Positions 1-15,200 are shown, counted from the stretch's first letter. The stretch is 64,000 nucleotides of DNA from Neodontobutis hainanensis (GCA_024349245.1 JALDNG010000001.1:4454501-4518500); one strand, 5' to 3'. Notes: generated from the sequence alone by a model not told the origin. Made by a program: numbers and translations.

Positions 1-208
1 CACAATAGTCCCCCTTGATGGCATTTCAACATAAGACAGTTGATTGTTTCAGACTGCTTTGGCTTTATGCACACTTCCATCAGAATGTTTTTTAAACAGA
101 ACTTGCCAGCTCTTTTATTTATCACTGTTTGGTCTGACTTGACCGTATCATTGACCCTAAGCTGTAGGTTTAGTTTGGCTCTGGTTACAGTAACATCATA
201 AATCTGAC

Positions 209-3200
209 CTGGCCGATGTCCACAGAGGGGTTCACGCTCCTGCCGATGTCCATCACAATGTCTGTCTTCACTGTCTGCAAAACAAAAGAACTCTTTTAAA
301 ACCTCTCAGTCACTCCAAATAGAAAGACTGTGGGTGAAAGAGGTCTCACTCTGTAGTCTCCTGTGAGGCAGTCCAGCTCCACCTCGCTGCAGCAGGCTCC
401 AAACGTAAAGTAGGCATAAGGCTGGCCCTCCATCCTCTCCCAGTCCATGTACAGGTCTGGGCCTCTGGGGAATTACGGCAAAGTCATATTCATCAGACAC
501 ATTGACAAGTTAAGTCACGCCAAATGAAGGCTTGTGCAGTTACCTGTAAAATCCAGTCGCTGACATACTTATTTTGTCAAAGAATGCAGTCCTGACCTAA
601 GACACAAAAAGTAGAATACATTCAAGGTTAAACTGACAGAGAAAGTGTGCTGCTTTCCATAACTGCTTTGATTAATGAGAAATACAATGATAACTACGAG
701 ATTAGCTACGAGTGTGATTTCATTTAAACCTTACTAAACCTGGATTTACCAAGATTAACATTAAACTGGAATCATGTTCTAACTAAAACTTGACCTTTTC
801 CAACCAATCCTTACCCAACTTTCCCATGATTCTTTGGGGTTCTTCTCCATGACTGGCTGAAGTCGCTGATACAGAATCTGGCAGGCGTCCTATAAAAGAG
901 AACAGAATCATGATTACATTCAGACTGAGGCTGAGAGTGAGCTCAGAGGCTGATGAGAGAGTGCACCTTGACCGCCATGCCGTTAGCGTCGGTGCCAAAG
1001 GACGCAGCGGAGGGGCAGCTGTTGGGGACAGTGCTGGTGCTGGTTTCACTGATGTAGATTTTGGAAATTGGGATGTGGAGCTCCCGACTCGCCACCTATC
1101 AGCAAATGAGAATAACCGTTTTCAGAACAGTTGACAGTTGTAGTGAATTCTACAGAAATCAGAAATCAAATGTGATTAAGGGTAAGCAGTTGTACTTTCT
1201 CGACGCAATAGAGATTTGACAAAAAGTAAAGAACTAAATTAGTCCAATGTGAATCACCTGCTGCATTTTGGTGTGAATGCCCTGCCCCATTTCTGTCCCA
1301 GCATGAGCCACCAGAACTGATCCGTCTTTGTAGATGTGCACCAGAGCAGCAGCCTTAAATGCACATATATAATTATAATGTGTCTATTTAACAGTTAAGA
1401 GATAATCAGGGACAGACCTGGTTTAGGAAGCTCTCTGCAAACGCGATGCCGTATTTAATGGGGATGAGGGCCAGCCCCCTCTTCTTCCACAGATTCTGTC
1501 GGTTAAACAGCTCCACAGCTCTGCGCCGGGCCTCGTACTCAAAGCTGGTCTTACAGTCGTCCCAGCAGCGCAGCATGTTCTCAGGGCTGAACACAAACTG
1601 GTAGTGTGTGAGGGACGGCCCTTTGTACATGTTCATCTCACGAATCTGAAGGAAAAAAAACAAGACAGATTTCTTTCTTCAGTCAATATTCCAGTTGCAC
1701 AATATTGGCTTTGGCTAATAAATGAAAGCTATAACCTCAGGTCACACTGGTGTCATTAGACCAAGATTCATTTATTCCATGAGTATTTGCATACACAGAC
1801 AAATAAAATACTGTTTTAGCTCCAGTGCAATAAAAGAGTAAAAATATAAATAGGGCACTATAAAAACAACAATAAAAAACACATTAAAAACCAACATAAA
1901 AGCAATAGACTTCCACATGTTACTTCAAACGGACAGACACACACATCTCTAACAATATAAAGTGCAATTAAGTTGTGCAAATTAGAGGATGAGGAATCAC
2001 TTTGTTTATTAAGAGGTCATTTTCTTTCCACATTCATCCCACAGGCCGGACTGTACCCTCTGGTGGGCCGGTTTTGGCCAATAATTAGCCACCTTTGTCA
2101 CATGTTTCTTGCGTTCAGCTCTGGTTTAAAGAAAGTGTTCTCAGACTGTGAGTTGAACATCTGACAGTTTTTTTTTTTTTTTTTTTGGGGGGGGTCACTT
2201 CAACAGTGCATTGAACATTACATTGAGCCGGATCAAAACTGAACAAACTGACTTGATAGGAGAAATGTGTTAAAGCCATTGAAGGAAAGCTGTAAGAGCA
2301 TGACACACATAGCAAACAGGTGAAGGGCTGGGAAAAAAGCGAACTTTAAACCTGCATTAAAGTCTGATTTCGAGCTCTATGCTGTATATATGTCACATTA
2401 CCTTGTCTGCAGGGAGTCCCAGTTTCATGGCTACATCATTGACCATGTTCTCCACCACCAGGAGGCTCTGAGGAACACCGAAGCCCCTGAAGGCAGTGTT
2501 GGACGGGAGGTTTGTTCTGCAGGCGCCAGCTCGGCCTCTCAGGTTGGGGATGTTGTACGCAGTGTCCATGTGAAGGAGAATTTTCTCAGTAACCTACAGG
2601 AAGCCAAGAATTGTCATTTTGTTATAATTTTAGGTTTACATTGTGTGGTATGAACTATGCATTGTTTCCACCAAGCACCAAGTCACATTCTGCAGTTATG
2701 TACAACTGGGAACACAGAGTCTTAAAGTAGGAGCAGGCAAGTGGGAAAGTTGCTTATTATTCAGACAGAAACACAACAGCTCTAGTAAGATTTTACTTTT
2801 AATGTAAATGACTGCTTTCTCCACGTAGCTGCCCACACTGGAGGAAAGTGGAAACACAAGCCTGATCCGGGGCTGCTGTGCCACTCTGTGCAGTAGCCCC
2901 CTGGTGCTCGGTGAAAACAGGGCTGTACAGAAACCCACCAGAACAGACTCATCAACGGTGTTTCCAGCGTTTGTATAATACTCCATATCTGCAGCCACGA
3001 TTCTTCCGTCATTCATAAAACCCACCTGGTATAGATATTTATTTAAAGAGAGCAACAGTTATGAAAGAGAAAGGATATAGACGTTGGGAATCTCCTACTA
3101 CCTTGTACTTTGCCAAAACCGGGTGTCGTCCTCCTGTGATGAGGATGTCCTCTCCACGCTCTAAGACACACCTCACAGACCGATTAGTTCTGAAAAAATG

Positions 3201-6200
3201 TCATGAAGATCAGACTTTTTAAAGAATTAAAGATATGGTAAACACAAAGTTCTGATACAAACATATAAAATCTAATAATGCATCATTACATTTTTGATAT
3301 CTGAACAGCAACAGTTGTAATTCTTAATCTCATACAAACAGATTTTATTTTAGTGCCTCCATGTGATAAACGATTATTAAAATAATAACAAAGGGATTGT
3401 GATAATGTGGATAATTAAATCTGTCCACAAAAAACATAACCATAAATTTGATTTCCCTTTAATCAAAATTACATTTTGTATCAATCTTTATATATTATTG
3501 TAATATATAATAAGTATATAGTGTATATATGTAAATCAAACATTAAAAGTTTGGGGAGGCAGTGGCTCAGTGGAAGAGCGGCTGTCCTTCAACCGGAAGG
3601 TAGTAGGTTCGATTCCCGCTCTCCCCACAGTTCATACTGTCATTGTGTCCTTGGGCAAGACACTTAACCCACCTTGCCTTGTATGAATGTGTGAGAATGT
3701 GAATGTATTTGGTGTTGGTCGGAGAGGCCGTAGGCGCGGAATGGCTGCCCCAGGGCAGCTGTGGTTACAGATGTAGCTTACTACCACCAGTGTGTGACTG
3801 TGGAGTGAATGAATAATTGATATGTAAAGCGTCTCTGCGTCCCCAGAAAAGCGCTATATAAAATTGATGTAATATTAATAAAAGTTATGTTTTGGGGTTT
3901 GGGGGTTTTTGATCAAGACATTTGAAAATAAACAGCCCACTGGTCTGGACTGTGGCTCAGAGTGGACAGGGATCAGCTGAAGGACAAGCACGGATGCCTA
4001 AGTCTTGATGGACTACTGCTGGTTGTTACTCACTTCCAGGCAGCCACAGCAGTGATAGAAGCCAGGATGGCAGTTTTGGTGACTTTTCCTCCAAAGGCTC
4101 CTCCCATTCTTTTGACGTGACATGTGACTCTATTTGACGGGATGGCCAGGGTCTCCGCTACAGCATCCTACAAAAGAGCCAGGAGAAAAATGGTTTTCTG
4201 ATTTTATTCTAATTGTCAATTTAAAAGACATACTGTATTCAAATTGAAAAAAACAAAAATAAAACTAAGGTCTGAAAACTATCAAATAATGCTGAGATGT
4301 TAACTTATTAGGAACATTTGTAAATATAAAAAGTATTAATAATGAATATCTTTTGTCTTTTGTTCATTAAACATGCATTTTGTGCAAGGGGCCATTTTGT
4401 TATGGCAAAAATAGGAAAATAACAAGGCCACAAATATCAATTAATAACAAGATAGAATTTTCATTCAAGGGGAGGAACTTAAACACCGGTTTGAAATATT
4501 TTCTAAAAACGAATGTGTCCCAAATTGCAAAGTGTGTTCACATTGACAAGTATCCGCAAAATACTGTCCAGTATTTATTCTCAGTCGTCACAGTCATAAC
4601 GATTGTGCATTAATGTACAACTTCCACACTAAATGTAACAGTTTATGTTATGTTATTGTCATGTTATAATGTTATTAGATCACATTAACATTTTATTGTT
4701 TATTGTATACAGCAAACACTTTTATTAGAGTAATGTGAAGTTTAAATACCCTTTTATGTATGTTTTGGTATTATCAGCTGTCTATTAACACCAAAACAGA
4801 ATACAGACAAATATAATATAATAAAGTTTTATTACAAACAAAAATGTAAACTTAACTTTATGGCCCAGCCCTATCACAATGTCGTGTAAAAAGAGCACTG
4901 GCAGACATATGGAAGTGGAAACAAAGTGGAACAGTCTTCATATAAGTATAGTTGACCTGGGTTGAGGTGGGCCACTGAGTGGAGACATAAAGGTGGAACT
5001 CGGTCTCCTCGCCGACAGGCACAGCCAGCATGCTCTGAGTCTCCATGTAGAAGTGCTCCTGGCCTCCCAGACGGATCCCCCCTGAACGCAACAGGATATT
5101 ACAGTCAATGCTCTTACTTCCTACATGTAATCTTACTCAAAAAAAAAAAAACAGAGAGCAGGCATTAACAGTACCTTCATAAATCTGATCAACACTTTTA
5201 AATGCCTCAGTCACATTTCCTCTTTCAATGTATCTCCGTGGCTCAAAAAAAGATGACCTTTCTATGGCTTCCTGTGTCAAAGATATCAATAAGAGAGATA
5301 CTCAAAAGGTCATAATTATGTTCTGGGCTTCTTTGTAGTGCTGAATTTCACAATTTAATTCACAATTTTACAAAGCACAGCCCAGTTACAAGGGCTTTGA
5401 ATAAGATAAACAGTCCACAGGTCAAACCTCGACCCACATTTAAACATCTGATATGAGTCTGTTTGGACTTAGACCTCTATAGTGAAGACGGGGTCAGGCA
5501 GGTCTTCATAGTGAATCTTCACAGCAGCTGCAGCTCTTTTAGCGTGTGCCTTTGTATCAGCTACAACAGCACAGACCATCTGACCAATGCATGACACCTG
5601 TGTATGGCAAAAGAAACAAATGTGTGTTAGGAAATATGTCCAGGGACAGGTTTTCATAATCTATAGCGGAAGGCGCACTCATTTTTAGGCCCGTGCACAT
5701 CACTTAAAGAAGGAGCTTCCTCAGGAGACTGACGAGTCAAGTTGCGTATGCTGGGGGTTAAAGTCCATTTTTGGTCATTGCAGATGTTTTGATGGCTAAT
5801 GTCACCTGTGAACTCAAGATGCCAAATAACATGTATTTCACAAATAACAGCAGGTCTTAATATACTGTATATTGTTTTACACAAGTCACACATTCAAAAC
5901 TTGAGTACACAGAAGAATATTGACTCTTAAAAACAAACTTTACTGCACGTGCTAAGCCTTCGTAGATATATGTAAACTCATATGTTACTGTCTCAGATGC
6001 TCCTGAAACTGCAGCTCTAAATTGGGCTGTACAATAGATTGTCAATTTGCAATGTTCAATATACATTTACATTTACATTTACATTTATTCATTTAGCTGA
6101 CGTATTTATTCAAAGGGTAGAGGGTTAATTCAGATACTGTTATACTGCCTTTGTAATATTCAATCATTCTATTAAAGAAATACTGTGTATTGTGTGTCTT

Positions 6201-9200
6201 CATCTATCATGCAGCCCATTCAGTATTCAGTATCATTCATAGATTCTAGAAGACATGTTTTTTTTTAAAGAAAACATTTATAACATACCTGAGTTTGTGC
6301 CAAGAGGTCTTCATCATAACCAAACATTGTGCGGACTTTCTTTCCTGGAATGTCTTTGGCTGTGATCACATCCACAACTCCAGACAGCTGCAGAGCCTCC
6401 GTTACATCCAGCTGCCTGCACATTCAACCAGTAAACAGGTGTGCTTCATCGTGGTGCACAGTAAGTATATCATATTATGGATCATATACTTCCTACTGAC
6501 ACAATGTAATTGTACTTCTTTGCACTGAAACGAAAGGAAATAATGAAGTTGTCATTTTTTAATAAATTATTATATTGTGATTTTTTTTTTTGTCCCCGTC
6601 TCAGACTCCACTCTAAAAGCAGCCTAGGGACCTCTACTGCTTCTCTTTTCCTCCACAAAATACTAAAACTTTATACCAAACTGAATTTAAGAGCTTAGCA
6701 TTAGCTTAGCTGCTCGTTAAATTGAATTGGCAGTATTTATCCATGTTTTATACGTTACCTCCCTTTTCTCTGTTGATGTTTTTCTTTTTTGAGCTGTTTC
6801 TTTGTTAAAATACATATTCAGTGCTGAAAATACACTTTATTGGTAGTTAATTTTTTTCATTAATTTATTTTCTACTGCTTAATCCTGTTCGGGGACACAG
6901 GTGACTGGAGCCTATCCCAGCAGCTTTGGGCGTAAGGCGGGGTACTCGCTGGACAGTGGCCAGTTAGTTGCAGTGCTGACCTATCGGTAGCTATTAAACT
7001 TTATTAAGCATATAACAAGCCGGTGTAATCCAATAAACGTGCTCCTTTTCTGAGAATGTGGTTTTGCGAGCATGTGATTGGCCAAGGTTTTCCATTCCTG
7101 AGTAGTTTCTCATCTTTTTGATTGCTTTTACAATATACTATTTAGGGTTAATCTATTTTCTAGTTTACTAGAACAAAATAATCTCAGGTACAGTATGTTT
7201 AACTGCAATTTTTAAATAATTGTAACTGCTATTTGTAATTTCTCCACTAGGGGTCGCACTGTTTTAGTCACAGTAGTGGACATAACACAAAACTGAGAAT
7301 CAGATGGCCCTCTGGTTCCAAAAACCCTTTGTGGCCCCCTCATTACCAAGTGTCTTTGTCACTACTGAGAGTGATGCAGCCGTGAGCGTTTGCAGTGCTA
7401 TTGTTAGCAAAATAGTATTAGCATCAAAGCCATATTGTGAGGGTGAGTTCTTTTGCCAACATTAGCCTTTTTCAGTTGTGACTAATGAGAACACTGACAC
7501 AATGTAATTGGACTTCTATGCACTTTAACAAAGGGAACAATGGAGTTGTAGTTTTTTAAGACTATTAAGTAATTATTTTAGTTCAGATCAAGAGTTTGAC
7601 AACCCTATTCTAGATGCATAAAATGTAAAAACACATTGGCTTACATGAAGACAAAATAACAGTACAAAGCCAAATATCTACAAACAATACTGAGAAGTTA
7701 TATGGCATTTTAAATTTTACTTGAAAAAATATGGAAAGCCACATAAAAACATCATCATTTTTTTGCTTACTTGATTTTGGCATGAGCTCGAGAGCTGGTC
7801 ACCAGAGCCAGATAGAGCTCTTCTTGTGTGGGGGGCAGGTCATCACAGTAGACCGCTTCACCTGTGGCCTGGCTCAGGGCAGACTTGTGCATGACAGGAC
7901 GACCCACGGCATCATGGGCATTCTGACCCTCTGACACAGACTGGAAAAAAAATCTGTTTATTTCATGCTGTTAGATTATGGCTGCTTGGATTTGATCTTT
8001 CTGTTCATTATGTTTAAATAAATACACCTCTTCGAAACGTTACCTGGAACTTCTGGACACTGGGTTGGATTTCTTTAGGCAAAGGAAGGACCTTCTCTGA
8101 AAGCTCTCCTGTAATCACACCCTGTAAAATATTAATTAGGTTTTTGGTTTGTTTTCCGTTTTCAAATTTAAAAGTATAGAAAAGAAATTACCAATTCTTT
8201 GAGCTTCTGCAGAACCTCCAGATGAAATTTTAAGAATAGGCTGAGAGTAAGGAAGCGCCGGAACTCCACTTTTCCCCCTGGGGCAGACGGAGGCAGCTCC
8301 AGCTCCTCCAACAGGACGTCGTAGGCTTTAGTCAGAACTGCGTCACTCCACAGTCTATGGGACATGCACAATTTTAGAACAATGTGTCTAAACTTGTAAG
8401 GACATATATTTTGAAGAACCTCCGTCTGTTTATTATAGTACTGTTTAAGTACTTTTGAGACTTCTTTTAACAGAACTGGTGATGGTGAAGTGAGTGAGTT
8501 ATAGACTTGGTGGATAAACAGAGATGTGAAACTGGAGACAGTAGTGGGTTATGGGACAACAGAGCGCGATGTAGAGAAGTGCTATTCAACGATATTTTCC
8601 TGAGGGCCTATCATGCTGTTTGATGTACAATAGAGACAGAATAAGATCAGATTTTAACACTTATATTTGGAGCTACTGTTGGCTTAAAGTGCAAATTGTA
8701 AAAGTATCATCACCCTCAACAACATGTTGGCTTCAAGTGCTAGCAATAAATGCATAACCATCATTTGTTTGAATAAAAAAACATTATCAGGTGCTGTTTG
8801 GTTTAAGTGCAACAAAGTCCAATCCATTGTCGAACATGACTTCTCCTGTTGAATGTCCTTCCAGTGGGATTAGGCCCAGTATATCCTCCTTGAAACAATC
8901 TCCATCAAAAAACGCACACACAAACAAAGTTGAGCTACAGCCAAATTGTCTGTTAATTTATCCACTGCCAAGGAGATGTATTTAGCTTTCCTTTTTAAAA
9001 AGAGTCTTGAAAATATTTGTGGCTAAAACATCTATGCGTTTTGCAGCTGTCGTATCTGACAGAAGGATAGACTTGATAGAACACATCACCTGGTTCTCAA
9101 CTTTGGGATCGCTTACCACCTCCTCGAAAGCCGCTAACGCTCGCATTCTTTCAGTGTTTCTGAATCGTGAATAGTCTTTTCTTTTTAGTGAGTATCCATA

Positions 9201-12200
9201 CAGCGCTGAGTGATGCCGCTGGGGCCTGCTGATTACAGGTACGGGAGAATATTGCAGTTTGTTCGTAGTTCAGAGTCAATATTTTTATTTTTGTCTGACG
9301 AGCCTCGGAGCCTGGTGGACACTCGTTGTCAAGGCTGCTGTGAGTAGTCCTTAGGTGTCTCCGTTGTTAACTAAGCAGACGTCATAACACACCAGGCACA
9401 TTGGATTATCTTGTGCATTGGCTTCTCCTTTGACAGTGCCATGTTTTCATTTGGATGAATTGTGCTCTGTGGGCTGGCCGTAAACCTCTGCAGTAATGCA
9501 ATTTCCAAACTGACAAATGGACAGAAAATACCGGTTATTTAAAACTATATTTATTATGTTTATTTATTATGGGTAAACGGACCACGGGCTGGTTCTGGCC
9601 CACGGGCCATCTGTTGAATAGAACTGATGTAGAATCAACAGCAGGGGCTGAGTACTGACCCGTGAGGGACATGTTGGGTAAGGGGAGCCAAGGGAAAGTG
9701 GTTGATGCTGATGAATTGGTGTATGTCAAAGAGGAAGGATAATGTGTTTTTGGAAATTCAAGTATCCATTGCTGTAGAGTGGGTCAATAACAAAGCTGTC
9801 CCAGAGAAAATACCTTTAACTAACATCTCCTTCTTTTTAGTCTTAATAAATAAATACCTGTTGATGAGAGCCATGCAGGTTTTGGCAGCTTTAACCGTTG
9901 TAGGTCCCACTCCTCCATAATAAACACTGATGTCTTTCACCACAGCGGATCCCTCTGAAAACAACACTCTCATTCCGGTGGTCACTGTCGCAAACGCACT
10001 CTCTTTCCTCGGAGCCTGACGTAGAGCACTCACAAACTCCCCCTGCACAACAGACAGTCCTAAGAGTCACATGGTGAGATGGTCACACAAACAATGTTTC
10101 CACCAGGAACTACAGTAAGTAGTAAGCTCATAAGTTTACATACCCTGGCAGATTTTGTGATGTTTTTTGCCATTGTTCAGACATTAAAATACCATTCTTT
10201 TACTCATAGTCAGTGGTTGGTTGAATCCATTTATTGTCACTTTTTAAATCATAATGACAACAAAAACTACCCAAATGACCCTGATCAAATGTTTACATAC
10301 CTCAGTTCTAAATACAGTGTATTGCCACCTTCAACATCAATGACTGCTTGAAGTCTTTTGTGGTAGTTGTGTATGAGGCTCTTTATTTTCTCAGATTGTA
10401 AAGCTGCCCATTCTTTTTTGGCAAAAAGCCTCCAGTTCCTGTAAATTCTTGGGCTGTCTTGCATGAACTGCACGTTTGAGATCTCCCCAGAGTGGCTCAA
10501 TAATACTGAGGTCAGGAGACTGAGGCCAGTCCAGAACCTTCACTTTATGCTGCTGTAGTCAATGACAGGTCGACTTGGCCTTGTGCTTTGGATCGTTGTC
10601 GAGTTGGAAAGTCCAAGTTCGTCCCATGGGCAGCTTCTGGGCTGATGAGTGCAAATTTTCCTCCAGTATTTTCTGATAACATGCTGCATTCATCTTTTCC
10701 TGTGCCTCATACATCAGTGATCCACCTCCATGTTTCACATTAGGAATGGTGTACCTTTTATCATATTGTACCTTGTTGACTCCTCTCCAAATGTAACGTT
10801 TATGGTTGTGGCCAGAAAACCTTTTGGTCTCATCACTCCAAATGACTTTGTTCCAGAAGTTTTAAGGCTTGTCTCTGTGCTTTTTGGCGTATTGTAAGCG
10901 GGCTGCTTTGTGGCGTTTCGACAGTAATAGATTTCTTGACCTAGCAGCCCATTTTTCTTCCACTTCTTAGAGTTTGAACACTGCTGTTTGGCATTCTCAA
11001 TTCATTGGATATCTTTTTATATCCTTTTCCTGTTTTATACAGTTCAATTACCTTTTCCCAGAGATCTTTTGACAATTATTTTGCTTTGACTCAGAATACA
11101 TCAGTGCACTGAATGAAAGATGCAAGGGTCTGTCAGGAGCCCAGAAACTCACTGACCTTTTATACACACACTGATTACAAGCAAACAGATCACAGGTGAG
11201 GATGGTTACCTTTAGTAGCCATTCAAACCGGTTTATGTCAACTTGTGTGCATGTTATCAGGCCAAAATCACCATGTAAACATTTGATCAGGGTTACTTGG
11301 ATAGTTTCTGTGTCATTCTGACTTAAGAGTAAACACAATTGTTTGACAATAAATGGCTTCACCCAACCACTAACTATGAGTTTTTTGTTATCATTCATAT
11401 TTTCTGAAAAATAGCCAAACAATCAAAAAAATCGGCCAGGCTATTTAAAGTTATTTAAACTGAGGAGTACTTCCAGGTAGAAACAATGCTTAATTGACAT
11501 GATGGTAATGTGTGTACCTCTGTGGTGAAGGGGATAAAGACGGAGACCACCATCTCGTTCCCCTTCAGGATGGTTTTGCCAAAGCTCACAAAGAAGTCCT
11601 GGTTGAGAGAAATCTCCCGTCTCTCTGCTGGTGAATGTGACCAAAAAAAACTCTTCTAATGAAAAAACTGTCTCTGTTGAAATGTTTTATAATAAAATGA
11701 TATGGACTTACTGCTCGAAGCAACGCTGACTTTGCAGTTCCCAGCTGCCAACACAGGGTTGAGGTCCGAGTTCGGGTACGCACTGATGATATGGCCTCCA
11801 AGAGACTGAAAAAAGAAATAGTCGTAACAAAGGTTAGACCTGTACAGTCAATCACTTCTCTTTACTTGTTTATAATTTTGTAAAAAGTTTGAATCGCTTA
11901 ATAAAAAATGATCCTATTAAAAAAACGGAGAATGGCAGACAAAGGAGCTGAGATCTTTATAATGATGACGGTTCTATCCGTGTATTGTATGCTTATAAAT
12001 CTGTGCATGTCATTGATACATGAGACCCATCTGGAAGTTGTACGAGGTCACAGGCTGATACCGAGTTGATTATACACGCAGTCGTCGTGGATAGTGCATG
12101 TAAGAAAACAGCCTACTGACCGCCATGTTGCGAATCTGCTTACTGCCCAGATTTGCCAGCTGCTGCGTGAGGGCTCTGAAGAGCTCTGTCTGCTCCTGAG

Positions 12201-15200
12201 GAAACTGACCCACCAGCGCCTGCAGATGAGTCCAGAGTTCTGAGAGACTGCAGCCTGCTCCCACCCAAACACCTGCACACAACAGACACGCCTGCTTTTC
12301 ATTATCTACTCCATCTACTCTTTGTCCAAATGATTTTTTTGGGAGGAAGCTGGAGAAAATGCAGCTTTGACGTGGCCCGTACATACCCTTTGAAGTTTGG
12401 GTGACCTCAAACAGCTCTGTGACTCTGATTGGAGAGATTATCAGTGGGTAGACAACGCCTTTAAACTTAATATTGGGACCTGCAACAACACAGCATCAAG
12501 CATAACCACAGTACACACTCATTTTACACTTAGTGCACATAAAGGGCTGCACAACAAGGAGAAACTATTAGAAAATTGCAGTTTTGGGTGCATTGAAAGT
12601 GCGTACCTATGTGTGTGTTTCCCATGAGCAGCGGCGCCTCTGGGTGTTTGTTCTTCAGCTCCAGCAGCTCCTTCAGTGAAGCAGGGGACACCAGGGTCAT
12701 CCTCTCCCCGGAGAAGGTCAGGGTCTCTGAGGGTGTCTGCTCTGCCATCAGCTGCAGCAACATGTACAAATACTTGTTAAGAGATTTTTGGAAACAGTTT
12801 GAATTAAGACGAAGTGACATACCCTTAGATTTCCATCACATTATCACAGAACATTTTGATAACAAACATAGGGCAGCTGCTTTATTTCTGCCTTCATCAC
12901 AAACAAAACAAAAGCCAGTTTCCTATTTTCCACTACTGTCTTTTTAAAGATCAAATCTAATCTAACAGCATAACATCCTCTGATAATAAATCACAGCCAA
13001 TCAGACATAAGCAGCAGATTTAAGATTAGAGCTATCGGTGCTACACATTTGAGGATTCTGCGTACTAGTTATCTGCACCCCTGTTTAGTGTAGAATTTTT
13101 GCTGAGGTCAGGACCTCGGTGACCTCATAGCAGCTTTAAATGTCTTCATATCATCCAGATCTCACCAAACACACGCTTTCTTTTTATAAACAGTTCAAAT
13201 GTGTGACCTACAATTTCCTGAATGCCGTACCATTAGTTCCGGAGGAAAGATTAGCTCCTGCGTTGGGTCCAGAGACTGAAAATCTTCTTTGTCAAACAGC
13301 TGTGGTGTTTCCTAAAGCACCAAAATATGGAACAGGAAGAACAACGACAAGCAAAAAAATAGGATTATTAATGACATAATTTGAATAACTTCACCACACT
13401 TAACCTTAAAACTGAGACAGACTCACATGCTCAGCTCCATTTATGTCTTCTCCTTTAAGACAACAGTTTCTAGCTCCATTTGCCTGACAGCAGTTGTCCT
13501 CCTCCTGCCATGTGAGGAACAATTATTACATTATTATTGTTATATTCAAATGTCAGGTGTGTTTTAAATAGATAATTGGTGGTAAATTTGTGCACAGGTT
13601 GTGTGGCACATTTTTACATAAATACTTGTCAACACTATTTAAGTTGCGTCCTTCAAATGCCTTATCATCCAGATCTCACCAAACACACTTACATTACAAG
13701 TTTGTTAGAATAATTTTTTTTCTTTTAATGTTTAGAGTTTCTGGGGGCTTATAGTTCTCATCAGGTCATGTCAAATTCATGTCATGTCCTTCGTGCTAAT
13801 CTAAGCATGAACTAGACAGGGACATGGCTTGTCATGGGACGTCTGCACCTGGAGCCTTGTGCCTTGCGGGGGTGGGGGTATGTAAGATACGCCTCCCACC
13901 AAGGTCTTCACTGTGTTGTATAGTCTTATGTTTTGTTTACTTCTTTAAGCAAACCTCCCGCTGTACCATTGTTACATGTGTGTCCAAAGGAAACTCTAAA
14001 ATGTTGGCACTACTCTGTGGAACTCCATGCTTCCTGAACTAAAACACAAAATCATCAGACTGTCCAACAAAATCAAGTACACACAGACTCACATGCTCTG
14101 CTCTTATGTCTCCTCCATTAAGACAACCATTTCCAGCTCTGTTCGCCCGACAGCAGTCGTCCTCCTGCTACCATGGATGTCAGGACATCCATAGGTAGAA
14201 CAATTATTTAATTAGATTACTATTGATATACTTAAATAATGTCAGATGTGTTTTTAGCATTAATATCTATTATTTTTACCTGACAAAAGGTCCTGTACCC
14301 ATCGATAATGGGTCTGTATCCAGTACAGCGGCACAGGTTACCTGAAAGACATGACCAAGTGTTTGAGTACCTTTTAGGAATATGTAATAATACATTGTTG
14401 GGCCTGAGGGCTCGTAATTTCAACTGATTCATATTTTAGAAAAGATGCAAAACATATCGAGGGGTGATATTTTGGGTGAAATTGAGCTCTATTTCCTGCT
14501 CACAATATTACAATAATATTTTCATATTCTCAATAATATATAAGGTTATCAATCAAAAAGTAAAACTATCTCTGAACACAGGTTTCTGTCAAAGCCAAAA
14601 GAGAGGCCGTACTGTTTTTTCTGGAAGTGGCCTTAAATATTGGCTCCAAAAAAGTGTGTGAGACTTTTTTAATGATAAATAAAAATGTGTTTATTAGGGG
14701 TATTTTTTCCCAGAAAGTTATAACCAGTGAAGTAAAAAAAACAACCCATTTTTTGCCCTTTTGGTTTCTATAGTCCCATTATGCCCTCGATATGAAACTT
14801 TATTTTAGTTACTAATAAATATCACATAGTTTCACCCCCTTATCTAAGGACTTACAATATGGATGCCATCACACAGCAATGTGAACATTTAGAAAATGAC
14901 TACATTAAGCCACTACTGCAACACTGTAAGACTAACCTATGCAGCATACTTCTGAACAGACATTATTTTGATGAGGAAGACTGCTGAGAGATTTTTGGTT
15001 AAATTGTTGACAATTGTCATTCCCTTATAGATGTTACATATTTATATGTAATAGATGGCTTGAACACTACACTGCACCCATGCACACTACAACAAAACAA
15101 GTGTTCCTAGAAATCAAAGCAAAAGTTTTGTTTTGTAAATAAAATTGTATTAGTCTGGAGATAGACAGTTCTGGCACTGCAGCAGTCCACACACACGCAC

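Noticed and set aside
2696..3055. 119-codon minus-strand open frame containing an AOX-like stretch
   Set aside because: Only 2939-3025 is the real exon; the remainder is intron read-through past the GTGGGT donor. The true next exon is 2402-2593.
3563..3640. Functional tRNA gene
   Set aside because: A and B boxes are good but the rest does not form a cloverleaf, and a SINE body and tail follow; related truncated copies are present nearby.
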